Part shown: piece by piece, positions 52,506-61,663 of the stretch
Layout of the letters: the number at the start of each line of letters is the position of its first letter
Position numbering within the stretch: the stretch's first letter is position 1
Program-made: the position numbers and the translations under genes
Source: RPQJ01 sp963746325
Lineage (GTDB): Bacteria; Pseudomonadota; Gammaproteobacteria; Steroidobacterales; Steroidobacteraceae
Direction: 5' to 3'
Assembly: GCA_963746325.1 (NCBI GenBank)
Contig: CAVVBC010000030.1
Span: 32,248-96,247 of the forward strand
Length of the DNA: 64,000 bases
Notes under the pieces: generated by a model
Seen by the model: only the letters and a program-made list of their open reading frames with translations
Told to the model about the DNA's origin: nothing
Database searches by the model: none

Positions 52506-53414
52506 TCAATGAGTAGCCAATGCAGTGCGGGCGAAGCCCTCGAGGAACAGCTGCATGCGTGCCATGCCCTCGGGAGTGAGTTCGACGTAAGTGCGCCGCC
52601 GGTCGGCCGGGTCGGGCATGCGGGCGGCAAGGCCTCCCTGGATCAGGTCCTCGATCCGGCGCAGGGCCGTGGTCATCGGGCTCTTCGACGACAGCGCGAG
52701 GCTCGTCACCGACAGGTGCTGGCCTGCCAGCCGGGCCCGCATCAATTCCGCCAGCATCTCCCAGGCCGGCTCGGGCATCACGGCCTCGCCGAAAATGCTT
52801 GAACGGGCCTCCTGCAGCTTCTGCAGCAGCTTGAGGGTTCGCAGGCTGCTGTCCTCTGGCCGCGCCGCGTTCGATGACGCCCCGGTGCTTTCGCGGCGGC
52901 TCGAGCTGTCCTGCTCGATCGTCCGGCGCATGTCCTCGGCCAGGGCCTTGGCCGTATCGGCGATCTGCTGCAGCTCACGGGCGCCGGCCGTATCCGTCGA
53001 GACGCTGCGAACCTGGCGGACGCTCTCCGCGCGGGTCAGCGCATGCTGGACTGATTCTCGCAGCGACTTGGGTTCGATGGGCTTGAAGAGGTAATCGCTC
53101 GCTTCCAGCCGCATCGCCGCGACGGCCGTCTCGAGCGAGGCCTGGCCCGTGACCAGCAGCAGCTGCAGCCAGGGCCGGTCGGCGAACTCGCGACGCACCG
53201 TGCCGAGGAACTCGATGCCGTCCGTGGTCGGCATGTAGATGTCACTCACCACGACATCGATCTCGGGCGCCTGGCGCAAGATCTGCAGTGCTTCGGCCGC
53301 CGACTCGGCCGTGCGACACGTGATGGCACTGCTGCCGAGGACCCGCGACATGAGTCGCAGGGCGCGGACCTCGTCGTCGACGACGAGGACTCTGGCGGGT
53401 ACGGGTGGTTCCAT
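52506..53414 (-). CDS. Response regulator with C-terminal MarR-like winged helix
   Basis: The 302-residue protein has a receiver domain (about 8-125, acceptor Asp in VVVSDIYMP, switch lysine in LFKPIEP), a polar coiled linker (about 125-195) and a winged-helix domain of MarR type (about 205-300: AGQHLSVTSLALSSKSPMTT, ADRRRTYVELTPEGMARM). A receiver joined to a MarR-like domain is not one of the usual output types. It probably binds DNA under phosphorylation control. Receiver gene 53426 is 11 bases upstream and the HDxN gene 14 bases downstream, forming a compact signalling unit without an obvious kinase. Confidence 0.85.
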   Translation of the reverse strand: MEPPVPARVLVVDDEVRALRLMSRVLGSSAITCRTAESAAEALQILRQAPEIDVVVSDIYMPTTDGIEFLGTVRREFADRPWLQLLLVTGQASLETAVAAMRLEASDYLFKPIEPKSLRESVQHALTRAESVRQVRSVSTDTAGARELQQIADTAKALAEDMRRTIEQDSSSRRESTGASSNAARPEDSSLRTLKLLQKLQEARSSIFGEAVMPEPAWEMLAELMRARLAGQHLSVTSLALSSKSPMTTALRRIEDLIQGGLAARMPDPADRRRTYVELTPEGMARMQLFLEGFARTALATH

Positions 53415-53425
53415 GGGTTGAAAAT

Positions 53426-53818
53426 CTACCTTGCGGTGGGCAGGTCTAGCAAAGAATTGAGCCGGGCAAGGAGTCCGCGCCGATCGAACGGCTTGGTGAC
53501 GACCGCAGCGGCTCCCGCGGCCTGCGCTTCAGCCTGCAACTCGAGCGAGTCCATGCCGGTCAGGAGCACGAGGCGCAGCGCAGCATGCTCAGCCTGCAGG
53601 CGGACCCACCGACAGAACTCCACGCCGTTCATGCCGGGCATCACGTAGTCCACGAGTGCTACTGACGGCCGTGCAGTCGCCAGCAGCCCAATCGCCTCTT
53701 GCGGACCGCCGGCGACGATGACCTGATGACCGTCCGCCCGCAGGATGATGGACATGAGTTCCCGCGAACGGGAGTCATCGTCGACCACCAGGATCAATGA
53801 GGGATTGCTGCTGGTCAT
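53426..53818 (-). CDS. Single-domain response regulator
   Basis: The 130-residue protein is just a receiver: acidic pocket VVDDDSRSREL, acceptor Asp in VALVDYVMPGMNG, threonine in LVLLTGMDS and lysine in VVTKPFDRRG. It has no output domain, so it acts by protein contact, as CheY or DivK do. It is the first gene of the minus-strand signalling unit and is divergent from another single receiver at 53971. Confidence 0.92.
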   Translation of the reverse strand: MTSSNPSLILVVDDDSRSRELMSIILRADGHQVIVAGGPQEAIGLLATARPSVALVDYVMPGMNGVEFCRWVRLQAEHAALRLVLLTGMDSLELQAEAQAAGAAAVVTKPFDRRGLLARLNSLLDLPTAR

Positions 53819-53873
53819 GTGCCACCTGATTTTACTCTTTATTCGCGCTGTGTCCGTTTTGGCACAGACTCGC

Positions 53874-53933
53874 GACCCCGGGGTCGACTCCCGCTTAGAA
53901 TAGGGAGGCGAACCGGACTGTCCGGCAGTCCGG
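53874..53933. promoter_or_regulatory. Palindromes between divergent receiver genes
   Basis: The 152-base gap holds GACCCCGGGGTC, a perfect 12-base palindrome (53874-53885), and CCGGACTG-TCCGG-CAGTCCGG (53913-53933), an 8-bp stem. The second is 38 bases before the 53971 start. They may be operators or a leader hairpin; I see no confident promoter boxes. Confidence 0.4.
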
Positions 53934-53970
53934 CCATGCCCACGCCAGGCCGTCTAGGAGTGACGTCGCG

Positions 53971-54339
53971 TTGCGCATCCTGATGATCGAAGACAACGAG
54001 TCCAACGCGTACCTCGCGCGCTTCCTGCTGGAGCGCCGGGGTCATGAAGTCGTCGTGGCACCGACCGGCGCCGAGGGTGTCGCGCTCGCGCGCGCGTCGC
54101 ATTACGACCTGATCCTGCTCGACCTGCGCCTGCCCGACGGCGACGGCTGCGACTTCGTCACCGGCCTGGTGCCTCCGGGAGAGCCTGCACCGACGCCCAT
54201 CATCGCAGTCAGCGCGCACGCGCTCGCGGCCGACCGCGTCCGCGCCATCGAAGTCGGCTGCTGCGCCTTCATCGAGAAGCCGATCGACGTGACGACGTTC
54301 ACCGACCGCATCGAAGAAATCGCCGGTTCGCGCCACTGA
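53971..54339 (+). CDS. Single-domain response regulator (DivK/CheY-like)
   Basis: The 122-residue receiver has the acidic pair in LMIEDNESNAYLARFLLE, acceptor Asp in LILLDLRLPDGDG, and FIEKPIDVTTF with the switch lysine. The EDNExN start and overall layout resemble DivK-type receivers. The start is a TTG at 53971 with an AGGAG ribosome site; no ATG is placed better. It is 80 bases upstream of the DUF1840 gene. Its kinase is not in the immediate neighbourhood. Confidence 0.88.
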   Translation: MRILMIEDNESNAYLARFLLERRGHEVVVAPTGAEGVALARASHYDLILLDLRLPDGDGCDFVTGLVPPGEPAPTPIIAVSAHALAADRVRAIEVGCCAFIEKPIDVTTFTDRIEEIAGSRH

Positions 54340-54418
54340 GCGCTCGGCCCCCGTCCTGCACGAGCAGCATGGATCGCACAGCATTTTTTCTTGAAGTCGA
54401 CAGGGATGCAGAAGCGCG

Positions 54419-54757
54419 ATGCTAATCAAGTTCACGACCCGTTTCGGCCACTTGCTCATGCAGGGCGAGCCCGCCCAGGCACTGCTGCGTTTGGCCGGAC
54501 ATTCCGGCAGCGTGCCCAGCGCCGTGCTCGAGGCCGACCTGCCGGCGTTCCTCGCCCGGTTGCAGGCGGGGCTCGAACTGCACGGCGACGAGTATTCGCC
54601 GGCGCCAGCACCGGCTGACGAAGCAGACGACACCGAATCCGGCCAGCAAGAGCCGCGCGAGCGCCCGGTCAAGCTGCGGCTGCGGGCGGTTCCCTTCATC
54701 GACATGATCGAGACGGCGATACGGCAGCATGCCGACCTGATGTGGGAGCGCGCCTGA
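54419..54757 (+). CDS. DUF1840 domain-containing protein
   Basis: The 112-residue protein begins MLIKFTTRFGHLLMQGEPAQ and continues with a conserved helical part (LLRLAGHSGSVPSAVLEADL, PAFLARLQAG), matching DUF1840. It ends in a conserved RAVPFIDMIETAIRQHADLM helix after an acidic linker. The family is common in Beta- and Gammaproteobacteria and has no known function. It overlaps the next gene by 16 bases if that gene uses its GTG start. Confidence 0.88.
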   Translation: MLIKFTTRFGHLLMQGEPAQALLRLAGHSGSVPSAVLEADLPAFLARLQAGLELHGDEYSPAPAPADEADDTESGQQEPRERPVKLRLRAVPFIDMIETAIRQHADLMWERA

Positions 54758-55110
54758 CCTTGCGCACCGTGGCCCTGCTCGGCCTCCCTGCGCTCGCACT
54801 CGTCCTGTTGGCCGCACACCTCGCCCACGCGGGGTGGCTGCCGCTTGCTGCCTGCGCCGTGCTGCTGACCGGCTTGCTGGGGCTGCGGCGGCCATGGGCC
54901 GCCCGGGCGGTCCAGGTCGTGCTGGCGATTGCCACCCTCGAGTGGGTGCGGACGACGGTGGGACTGGCCCAACTGCGCCTGCACCACGGCGAGCCGTATC
55001 TGCGGCTGGCCGTGATCCTGGGCGCGGTGACGCTCTACACCGCGCTCGCCGCCGCAGCGTTCCAGCACCCCGCCCTGCGCCGCTATTTTCGCAGGCCCCG
55101 GCTGGGGTAA
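54742..55110 (+). CDS. Small integral membrane protein
   Basis: The 122-residue protein is almost all hydrophobic, with four likely transmembrane helices (LLGLPALALVLLAAHLAHAG, LPLAACAVLLTGLLGL, AVQVVLAIATLEWVRT and LAVILGAVTLYTALAAAAFQ). No family is recognised. A GTG at 54742 opens the frame; a TTG at 54760 just after the DUF1840 stop is an alternative start. It lies 48 bases upstream of the M3 peptidase gene. Confidence 0.7.
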   Translation: MGARLTLRTVALLGLPALALVLLAAHLAHAGWLPLAACAVLLTGLLGLRRPWAARAVQVVLAIATLEWVRTTVGLAQLRLHHGEPYLRLAVILGAVTLYTALAAAAFQHPALRRYFRRPRLG

Positions 55111-55158
55111 CCTTACGGGCTGCGTGCCAAGCACGATTCGCCCAAGGACGACCGCCCC

Positions 55159-57318
55159 ATGAAAACCCTCCTGGCCACCGCCGGCGCCCTGGCGCTGCTC
55201 ACATTCTCACCCGCCGAAGCCGCCGACATGAACACCGCTGCCGCCAATCCCCTGCTCGCACCGTGGACCGGCCCCTACGGCGGCGTGCCGCCGTTCGACG
55301 TGGTCAAGGTGGCGCAACTGCAGCCGGCGCTCGAGGCCGCCATGGCCCAGCAGCTGGGCGAGATCGATCGCATTGCCAACGACCCGGCCAAGCCGACGTT
55401 CGAGAACACCATCGCCGCGATGGAACGGACAGGACGCACCCTGGATCGCGTCGGCACCGTCTACGGCATCTACAGCTCGAACCTGAATGACGATGCCGTG
55501 CAGGTGGTCGAGCGCGAGATGTCGCCGAAGCTCGCCGCGTTCAGCGACCAGATCACGCAGAACGCGAAGCTGTTCGAGCGGATCGCGCAGGTGTACGAAA
55601 CACGCGAGACGTCCGGGCTCACCGCCGAGCAGCAGCGCCTTGCGTGGCTCTACTACACCAATTTCGTGCGCGCCGGCGCGAAGCTGGATGCCAAGGCCAA
55701 GCAGCGGCTGTCGGAAATCAACCAGGAACTGGCCGGCCTGTTCACGACCTTCGGCCAGAACGTGCTCAAGGACGAAAACGAGGAAGTCATCTACATCGGC
55801 AAGGAAGCCGACCTGGCCGGCCTGCCGCAAGGCGTGCGCGACGGCATGGCGCTCGGCGCCGAGGGCCGCGGCCAGAAAGGCAAGTGGGCGATCGCCAACA
55901 CGCGCTCCAGCGTCGAGCCTTTCCTGACCTATTCCGAGAACCGGGCGCTGCGCGAGCAGGTGTGGCGCATGTTCGTGAATCGCGGCGACAACGGCGGCGC
56001 CACGGACAACAACTCGACCATCTCGGCCATCCTGCGGCTGCGCGCCGAGCGCGCGAAGCTGCTCGGCTTCCCGACGCACGCGCACTGGCGGCTGGAAAAC
56101 TCGATGGCGAAGACGCCGGACCGCGCGATGGAACTGATGGAAGCGGTGTGGACGCCGGCCGTCGCGCGCGTGCACGAGGAAGTCGCCGACATGCAGAAGA
56201 TCGCCGATGCCGAGAAGGCCGGCATCAAGATCGAGCCGTGGGATTACCGCTACTACGCGGAAAAGGTCCGCAAGGACAAGTACGACCTCGACGAAAGCGA
56301 GGTGACGCCGTACATGCAGCTCGAGAACCTGCGTGAAGGCATGTTCTACATGGCGAAGGAGCTGTTCGGCTTCAGCTTCAAGCCGGTCGAGGCCGGCAAG
56401 GTGCCGGTCTACCACCCCGACGTGCGCGTCTGGGAAGTGAACGACGCCCAGGGCAAGCTCGTCGGACTCTGGTACTTCGACCCCTACGCCCGCAAGGGCA
56501 AGCGGTCCGGCGCGTGGATGAACGCCTATCGCAACCAGGAGCGCTTCGACGGCGACGTGCGGACCATCGTCTCGAACAACTCCAACTTCGTGCAGGGCAA
56601 GCCCGGCGAGCCCGTGCTGATCAGCTGGGAGGACGCCACCACGCTGTTCCATGAATTCGGTCATGCCTTGCACGGCCTGAGCTCGAACGTGAACTACCCG
56701 TCGGTGTCGGGCACGTCGGTGCCGCGCGATTACGTCGAGTTCCCCTCACAGCTGCTGGAGCACTGGCTGTCGACTCCCGAGATCCTCAACAGGTACGCGC
56801 TGCATTACCAGACGGGCAAGCCGATCCCGCGCGAGCTCGTGGCGAAGATCGAGGCGGCCGAGAAGTTCAACGAAGGCTTCAAGACGGTCGAGTACCTCTC
56901 GAGCGCGCTGGTGGACATGAAGCTGCACCTCGCGGGCGACCAGAAGATCGACGCGGACAAGTTCGAACGCGACACGCTGGCTGCGCTCAAGATGCCGTCG
57001 GAAATCGTCATGCGGCACCGCACGCCGCAGTTCAACCATGTCTTCTCGGGTGACGGTTACTCGGCAGGCTATTACAGCTACCTGTGGTCGGACACGATCA
57101 CGGCCGATGCGTGGGAAGCGTTCACCGAAGCGGGCGGCGCCTGGGACAAGGACGTGGGCAAGCGCCTGAAGCAGCTGCTCTCGATCGGCAACACGGTGGA
57201 TCCGGCGATTGCGTACCGCGAATTCCGTGGCCGCGACCCGGGCATCGATGCACTGATGCGCAAGCGCGGCTTCCCGGTGCCAGCCGCCAAGACGGCCACT
57301 CCGGCCGCGACGAAGTAG
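55159..57318 (+). CDS. M3-family peptidyl-dipeptidase, exported
   Basis: The 719-residue zinc peptidase has a signal peptide (LLATAGALALLTFSPAEAAD), the long helical N-terminal domain and the active site FHEFGHALHGLSS (HEFGH at 498-502) with a downstream glutamate in PSQLLEHWL. The FSGDGYSAGYYSYLWSD segment near the C-terminus is typical of Dcp/OpdA. Peptidyl-dipeptidases remove C-terminal dipeptides; the signal peptide puts this one in the periplasm. The frame is intact. A GC hairpin follows its TAG stop. Confidence 0.94.
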   Translation: MKTLLATAGALALLTFSPAEAADMNTAAANPLLAPWTGPYGGVPPFDVVKVAQLQPALEAAMAQQLGEIDRIANDPAKPTFENTIAAMERTGRTLDRVGTVYGIYSSNLNDDAVQVVEREMSPKLAAFSDQITQNAKLFERIAQVYETRETSGLTAEQQRLAWLYYTNFVRAGAKLDAKAKQRLSEINQELAGLFTTFGQNVLKDENEEVIYIGKEADLAGLPQGVRDGMALGAEGRGQKGKWAIANTRSSVEPFLTYSENRALREQVWRMFVNRGDNGGATDNNSTISAILRLRAERAKLLGFPTHAHWRLENSMAKTPDRAMELMEAVWTPAVARVHEEVADMQKIADAEKAGIKIEPWDYRYYAEKVRKDKYDLDESEVTPYMQLENLREGMFYMAKELFGFSFKPVEAGKVPVYHPDVRVWEVNDAQGKLVGLWYFDPYARKGKRSGAWMNAYRNQERFDGDVRTIVSNNSNFVQGKPGEPVLISWEDATTLFHEFGHALHGLSSNVNYPSVSGTSVPRDYVEFPSQLLEHWLSTPEILNRYALHYQTGKPIPRELVAKIEAAEKFNEGFKTVEYLSSALVDMKLHLAGDQKIDADKFERDTLAALKMPSEIVMRHRTPQFNHVFSGDGYSAGYYSYLWSDTITADAWEAFTEAGGAWDKDVGKRLKQLLSIGNTVDPAIAYREFRGRDPGIDALMRKRGFPVPAAKTATPAATK

Positions 57319-57329
57319 CAAAACGTCCG

Positions 57330-57355
57330 CCCTCTCCCGCTCCGGCGGGAGAGGG
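57330..57355. terminator. Bidirectional GC hairpin between convergent genes
   Basis: CCCTCTCCCGC and GCGGGAGAGGG form a perfect 11-bp stem around a 4-base loop and fill most of the 37 bases between two convergent stop codons. There is no T-run, so it may be a REP-type unit rather than a standard terminator. The centre of element E (CCCTC and GAGAGGG) is similar. Confidence 0.65.
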
Positions 57356-57736
57356 TCAGGCCTGGGACAGGGACAACACGTTCCCTTCGGAGTCGGTGAA
57401 CCACGCCACCTTCGCCCCGCCGTCAGGCGCGGTCCAGATGCCGAGTTCGTCCTGGCCCATGCCTGCGTAGATCGCGAACTTGACGCCACGGTCACGCAGC
57501 GCGGTGGCGGTGGCCACGATGTCGGGCACGTTCCAGCCCAGCACGGGATGCGCATTCGCTTGCCACTGCGGCATCACCGTCATGCGCAGCAGTGCTCCGC
57601 CAAACTGGAGGAAATCGCCAAAGTCGTCGGAACTGCGCAGCTCGAGTCCGAGGACATCTCGATAAAAGGCGATCGCACGCGCGCGATCTGCAGCGTAGAC
57701 GAACGCCACCGCCGTTCCGGCGATTCCGGTTGCCAT
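57356..57736 (-). CDS. VOC-family (glyoxalase/bleomycin-resistance-like) protein
   Basis: The 126-residue protein has the two beta-alpha-beta-beta-beta modules of the vicinal-oxygen-chelate fold: VAFVYAADRARAIAFYRDVL at the start and FAIYAGMGQDELGIWTAPDG in the second half. Members bind metals and act on small molecules or drugs; the substrate is unknown. It is 13 bases downstream of the oligopeptidase gene on the same strand. Confidence 0.85.
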   Translation of the reverse strand: MATGIAGTAVAFVYAADRARAIAFYRDVLGLELRSSDDFGDFLQFGGALLRMTVMPQWQANAHPVLGWNVPDIVATATALRDRGVKFAIYAGMGQDELGIWTAPDGGAKVAWFTDSEGNVLSLSQA

Positions 57737-57749
57737 GACCGTTTCCTCC

Positions 57750-59825
57750 CTAACGTGTGCCCGCTTCGTGGATCAGGAAAGCATACTCTTCGGCCACCTC
57801 GTGCAAATGCTCGAAGCGGCCCGACTTGCCGCCGTGCCCCGCCTCCATGTTCACGCGCATGACCAGCAGCCGGTCGCCGGTATTGCACTGCCGCAAGCGG
57901 GCCACCCATTTCGCGGGCTCGTAATACTGCACCTGGCTGTCCCATAAACCCGTCGTCACGTACAACGCGGGGTAGGCCTGCTGCCTCACGTTGTCATAGG
58001 GCGAATAGCCGAGCATGTACTCGTAGCAGTCACGTTCGTTGGGATCGCCCCATTCGTCGTATTCATTGGTCGTGAGCGGGATGCTTTCGTCGAGCATGGT
58101 GGTCACGATGTCGACGAACGGCACGTGCGCGACGATGCCGCGATACAGCTCCGGCGCCATGTTGGCGACGCCGGCCACGAGCAGACCGCCGGCACTGCCG
58201 CCCCGCGCGAATATGCGCGCTGGATCGGCGTACCCCTCCGCCACCAGGAAGCGCGTGACGTCGATGAAATCCTCGAACGAGCGCTGCTTCTGCAGCAGGC
58301 GACCGGACTCGTACCAGCGCCGGCCCCGCTCCTGGCCGCCCCGCACTTGCGCGATCGCGTAGACGAAGCCGCGATCGAGCAGTGACAGCACGCTCGACGA
58401 GAACACCGGATCGGAGGAGATGCCGTAGGCCCCGTAGCCGTACTGCAGCAGCGGCGCACTGCCGTCGCGCCGGAACAGGGAGCGCCGGTAGACGATTGCC
58501 ACCGGCACGCGTTCACCATCTCGCGCCGGCACCCACAGGTACTGTGTCTCGTAGTGCGACGAATCGAAGTCGCCGAGCACGGGCTCGCGCTTCAGCAGCC
58601 GCCGCTCGCCCGTGCGGACGTCGTAGTCGTAGAGCGTGCGCGGGGTGGTGAGCGACGTGTAGGAGTAGCGCACGATGTGGCTGTCCACCTCCTCGTTGGC
58701 GTCGAGCGCCATGCGATAGGCGGGCTCGTCCGAATCGAGGTGGAACTCGTGCGCGCCGTCCCAGCGCCGGATGCGGATCCTGCGCAGTCCGTCGACGCGC
58801 TCCTCGATGGCGAGGAACTCGTCGAACACGTCGCAGCCCGCGATCAGCACGTCGTCGCGGTGGGCGATGATCTCGCGCCAGTGCTCGCGCGTTCCGGCGG
58901 CGTGCGTCGCCACCTCGAGCAGGCGGAAGTTGACGGCCTGCCAGTTGCTGCGGACCACCCAGCGCTCGCCCACGTGGTCGACCGAGTATTCATGCCCGCG
59001 CTCGCGCGGCAGGAAGCTGCGGAAGCCGAGCGCGGGATCGTCCAGCGCGGCAAAGCGCACTTCGGTGGTGATCGTGCTGCTCGAATCGATGAGGAGGAAA
59101 CGCCGGTCCTTGGTCAGGCCGACGGACGTGTAGAACGACTCGTCCGCTTCCTCGTGCACGACGGGGTCGAGCGCTGGATCCGTGCCGAGCTCGTGCACCC
59201 GCACGCGCAGGCCGAGCAGCGTGACGGGGTCTTTTTCCACGTACAGCACGCGCCGGTTGTCGCCCGCCCAGACGACTCCTTCCTCGACGTTGGGCACGAC
59301 GTCCGGCAACAGCTCGCCGGTGGTGACATCCTTGAAGCGCAGCGTGTACTCGCGCCGGCCCACGGTGTCTTCCGTGAATGCGGCCACGCGATTGTCGTGG
59401 CTGACCTCGATCGAGCCGACATCGTAATAGTCGAGCGAATGCGCGCGCTCGCGCAGGTCCAGCAGCACTTGCTCGGGTCCGTCGGGTCCGTCGGTGCCGC
59501 CCGCGCGCCGCGCATACACGGGGTACTCGTCGCCCGTGTCGTAGCGGCGCGAGTACCAGTAGCCGTTGTCGCGGTACGGCACGCTGGAATCATCCTGGCG
59601 GATGCGCCCGACGATCTCACGGTACAGCTCTGCTTCGAGCGGCTTCCAGGCCGCTGTGACCGCTTCGCGATAGGCGTTCTCGGCGTGCAGGTGGCCGAGC
59701 ACGCCTGGGTCCGTGCGCGTATCGTCGCGCAACCAGTAGTAGTCGTCGATGCGCGCGCCGTGGGGGGATGCGACTTCGTGCGGACGAACCGCGGCAACCG
59801 GCGGTGACGACGATCCTGCGGTCAT
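57750..59825 (-). CDS. ptrB: Oligopeptidase B (protease II)
   Basis: The 691-residue S9A serine peptidase has the beta-propeller domain (about 75-400) and the catalytic domain with the nucleophile in GGSAGGLLVAGV, an aspartate region LWDSQVQYYEP and the histidine in EAGHGGKSGRF. The acidic residues near MLDESIPLTTNEYDEWGDPN fit its preference for cleavage after Arg and Lys. No signal peptide is seen. It cuts small peptides in the cytoplasm. The upstream M48 lipoprotein gene ends 10 bases away, so the two are probably co-transcribed. Confidence 0.93.
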   Translation of the reverse strand: MTAGSSSPPVAAVRPHEVASPHGARIDDYYWLRDDTRTDPGVLGHLHAENAYREAVTAAWKPLEAELYREIVGRIRQDDSSVPYRDNGYWYSRRYDTGDEYPVYARRAGGTDGPDGPEQVLLDLRERAHSLDYYDVGSIEVSHDNRVAAFTEDTVGRREYTLRFKDVTTGELLPDVVPNVEEGVVWAGDNRRVLYVEKDPVTLLGLRVRVHELGTDPALDPVVHEEADESFYTSVGLTKDRRFLLIDSSSTITTEVRFAALDDPALGFRSFLPRERGHEYSVDHVGERWVVRSNWQAVNFRLLEVATHAAGTREHWREIIAHRDDVLIAGCDVFDEFLAIEERVDGLRRIRIRRWDGAHEFHLDSDEPAYRMALDANEEVDSHIVRYSYTSLTTPRTLYDYDVRTGERRLLKREPVLGDFDSSHYETQYLWVPARDGERVPVAIVYRRSLFRRDGSAPLLQYGYGAYGISSDPVFSSSVLSLLDRGFVYAIAQVRGGQERGRRWYESGRLLQKQRSFEDFIDVTRFLVAEGYADPARIFARGGSAGGLLVAGVANMAPELYRGIVAHVPFVDIVTTMLDESIPLTTNEYDEWGDPNERDCYEYMLGYSPYDNVRQQAYPALYVTTGLWDSQVQYYEPAKWVARLRQCNTGDRLLVMRVNMEAGHGGKSGRFEHLHEVAEEYAFLIHEAGTR

Positions 59826-59835
59826 GCGAGGCGCG

Positions 59836-60663
59836 TCAGACGCCTGCCGCGCCCATGCGCACCGGGTAACGTGGATGCGCCGCCTGCGGCTGGTAATACG
59901 GCATCATCTTCGGCGCAAGCGCCCCGAGGCGCTGCTGGCGGGTGGCGTCGCTCGGATGCGTGCTCAGGAATTCCGGCGGGGCGCCACCGCCCGTCTTCGC
60001 CATTTTCTGCCAGAGCGTACTCGCGGCACGGGGGTCGTAACCGGCCTTGGCGGCGAGCTCGAGGCCGATCTGGTCGGCTTCATTCTCGGACGCGCGACTG
60101 TTCGGCAGCTTGATCGCGACGGTCGCGGCAGCGGCGGCCATGGCCATTGCCTGGCCGGGTTTGTCCGAGAGCACGCCCACGGCAATGATGCCGGCGTTGG
60201 CGGCCATCGCCGTCGACATGCGCTCCGCCGTGTGGTTGGCGAGCGCGTGCGCAATCTCGTGCCCCATCACCTGGGCAAGTTCATCGTCGGTGGGATCGAC
60301 CTTGATGATGAGGCCGGTGTAGATCGCCATGCGTCCGCCCGCCATGCACCAGGCGTTGACGACCTTGGGATCGTCGATCACCTGCACGCTCCACTGCCAC
60401 TGCGCGCTGTCGGGCCGCTCCTTCACGGCCTGGGCCACGAGGCGCTCGGTGATGACGCGCACGCGCTCGAGCACGCGCGGATCAGTGACGAGCTTGCCCT
60501 CCTTCTGGTACTTGCCCATTTCCTGCGCGTAGGCCTGGCGCGAGGACTTGATCGCGGTTTCCTCGGACACCAGCATCAGTTGCTTGCGGCCGGTCGGGCT
60601 GGTGGCGCACGCGGCTGCAAGCAGCATGAGGGCGGCGGCGAGCAATGGCTTGCGCAAGTTCAT
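59836..60663 (-). CDS. M48-family metallopeptidase lipoprotein (LoiP/YcaL-like)
   Basis: The 275-residue protein has a lipoprotein signal peptide (LLAAALMLLAAACATSP, Cys19) and an M48 zinc site, GHEIAHALANH (HEIAH 135-139), with the third ligand in the ASENEADQIGLELAA segment. Such peptidases (LoiP, YcaL, BepA relatives) work in the periplasm on outer-membrane protein quality control. The ATG at 60663 is chosen because the lipobox follows at the right distance; a longer frame upstream has no signal sequence. Confidence 0.92.
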   Translation of the reverse strand: MNLRKPLLAAALMLLAAACATSPTGRKQLMLVSEETAIKSSRQAYAQEMGKYQKEGKLVTDPRVLERVRVITERLVAQAVKERPDSAQWQWSVQVIDDPKVVNAWCMAGGRMAIYTGLIIKVDPTDDELAQVMGHEIAHALANHTAERMSTAMAANAGIIAVGVLSDKPGQAMAMAAAAATVAIKLPNSRASENEADQIGLELAAKAGYDPRAASTLWQKMAKTGGGAPPEFLSTHPSDATRQQRLGALAPKMMPYYQPQAAHPRYPVRMGAAGV

Positions 60664-60814
60664 CCAGGATTCCCTCTTCAGGGCAGTGCACGGCGAGGCG
60701 GGCATGATGCCTTGCCCGGCCCGGCGTAGAAAGACCGCCTTGGCAAGGCACCACGGCAGGTGCGATAAGGAATTCCTTGCAGCGCGCACCTGGCCGCTGC
60801 CCCAGGAGGCAAGG

Positions 60815-61642
60815 ATGTCCCACTGGACCGCTGCCCGCTGCCCCGCCAGTGGCGTCGTCCTGCACGTACGCCAGGCGGGTCACGGCCCGCCGGTGCTCTT
60901 GCTGCACGGGTTTCCCGACTCCTCGTCGCTCTGGGACGACGTGGCGCCCCACCTGCTCGCCGCGGGTCACCGGGTCATCGCGCCCGACCTGCGCGGCTTC
61001 GGGGGATCCGATGCGCCTGCGGCTGTCGGCGAATACGCACTGGGTCATAGCGTGGCGGACCTGCGCGCATTGGTCACCCGTCTGACAGGCGGAGAGCCGG
61101 TGCATGTCGTCGGGCACGACTGGGGCGCCGTCGCCGGCTGGTGTCTCGCGCTCGAGCACCCCCAGGTGGTGCGTTCGCTGGTGGTCCTTGCCGTCGGGCA
61201 CCCGCGCGAATACGCGCGCGCGGGGATAGAACAGAAATTGAAGGGCCTCTACACGCTGCTGTGGCAGGTGCCGGGAGTCGCCGAGCGCTGGCTGGCGCAG
61301 GGTGACTTCGCGGGGCTGCGCGGCTGGGCCCGGCAGCATCCGCGCGTCGAGGATTGCGTGCGCGACATGGCGCGACCCGGCCGCCTCACCGCCGGGCTCA
61401 ACTGGTATCGCGCCAACCTGCGGCGGGTGCTGCTCGGATCATGGGACCACTGCAGTGTGCCGACGCTCGGCGTGTGGAGCTCCGGCGATCACTTCCTCGC
61501 CGAGGACCAGATGCGCAATTCGGCGCAGCGCCTGCGGGCGCCGTGGCGCTATGAACGCATCGAAGGTGCCGGGCACTGGCTGCCGCTCGAGCAACCGGAG
61601 CTCGTCGCCGATCTTGCGCTGGAATGGTTCGCGCACCGCTGA
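60815..61642 (+). CDS. Alpha/beta hydrolase (epoxide hydrolase/haloalkane dehalogenase-like)
   Basis: The 275-residue hydrolase has the oxyanion motif HGFPDSSSLWDD (about 31-42), the nucleophile elbow VGHDWGAVAG with aspartate as nucleophile, a cap domain, an acid position near WSSGDHFL, and the catalytic histidine in GAGHWLPLEQP. Aspartate in the elbow marks epoxide hydrolases and dehalogenases rather than esterases. The ATG at 60815 has an AGGAGG ribosome site. It is divergent from the M48 gene and converges on the S9 peptidase gene with 21 bases between. Confidence 0.9.
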   Translation: MSHWTAARCPASGVVLHVRQAGHGPPVLLLHGFPDSSSLWDDVAPHLLAAGHRVIAPDLRGFGGSDAPAAVGEYALGHSVADLRALVTRLTGGEPVHVVGHDWGAVAGWCLALEHPQVVRSLVVLAVGHPREYARAGIEQKLKGLYTLLWQVPGVAERWLAQGDFAGLRGWARQHPRVEDCVRDMARPGRLTAGLNWYRANLRRVLLGSWDHCSVPTLGVWSSGDHFLAEDQMRNSAQRLRAPWRYERIEGAGHWLPLEQPELVADLALEWFAHR

Positions 61643-61663
61643 ATACGGGCGTCGATCGCCTGA

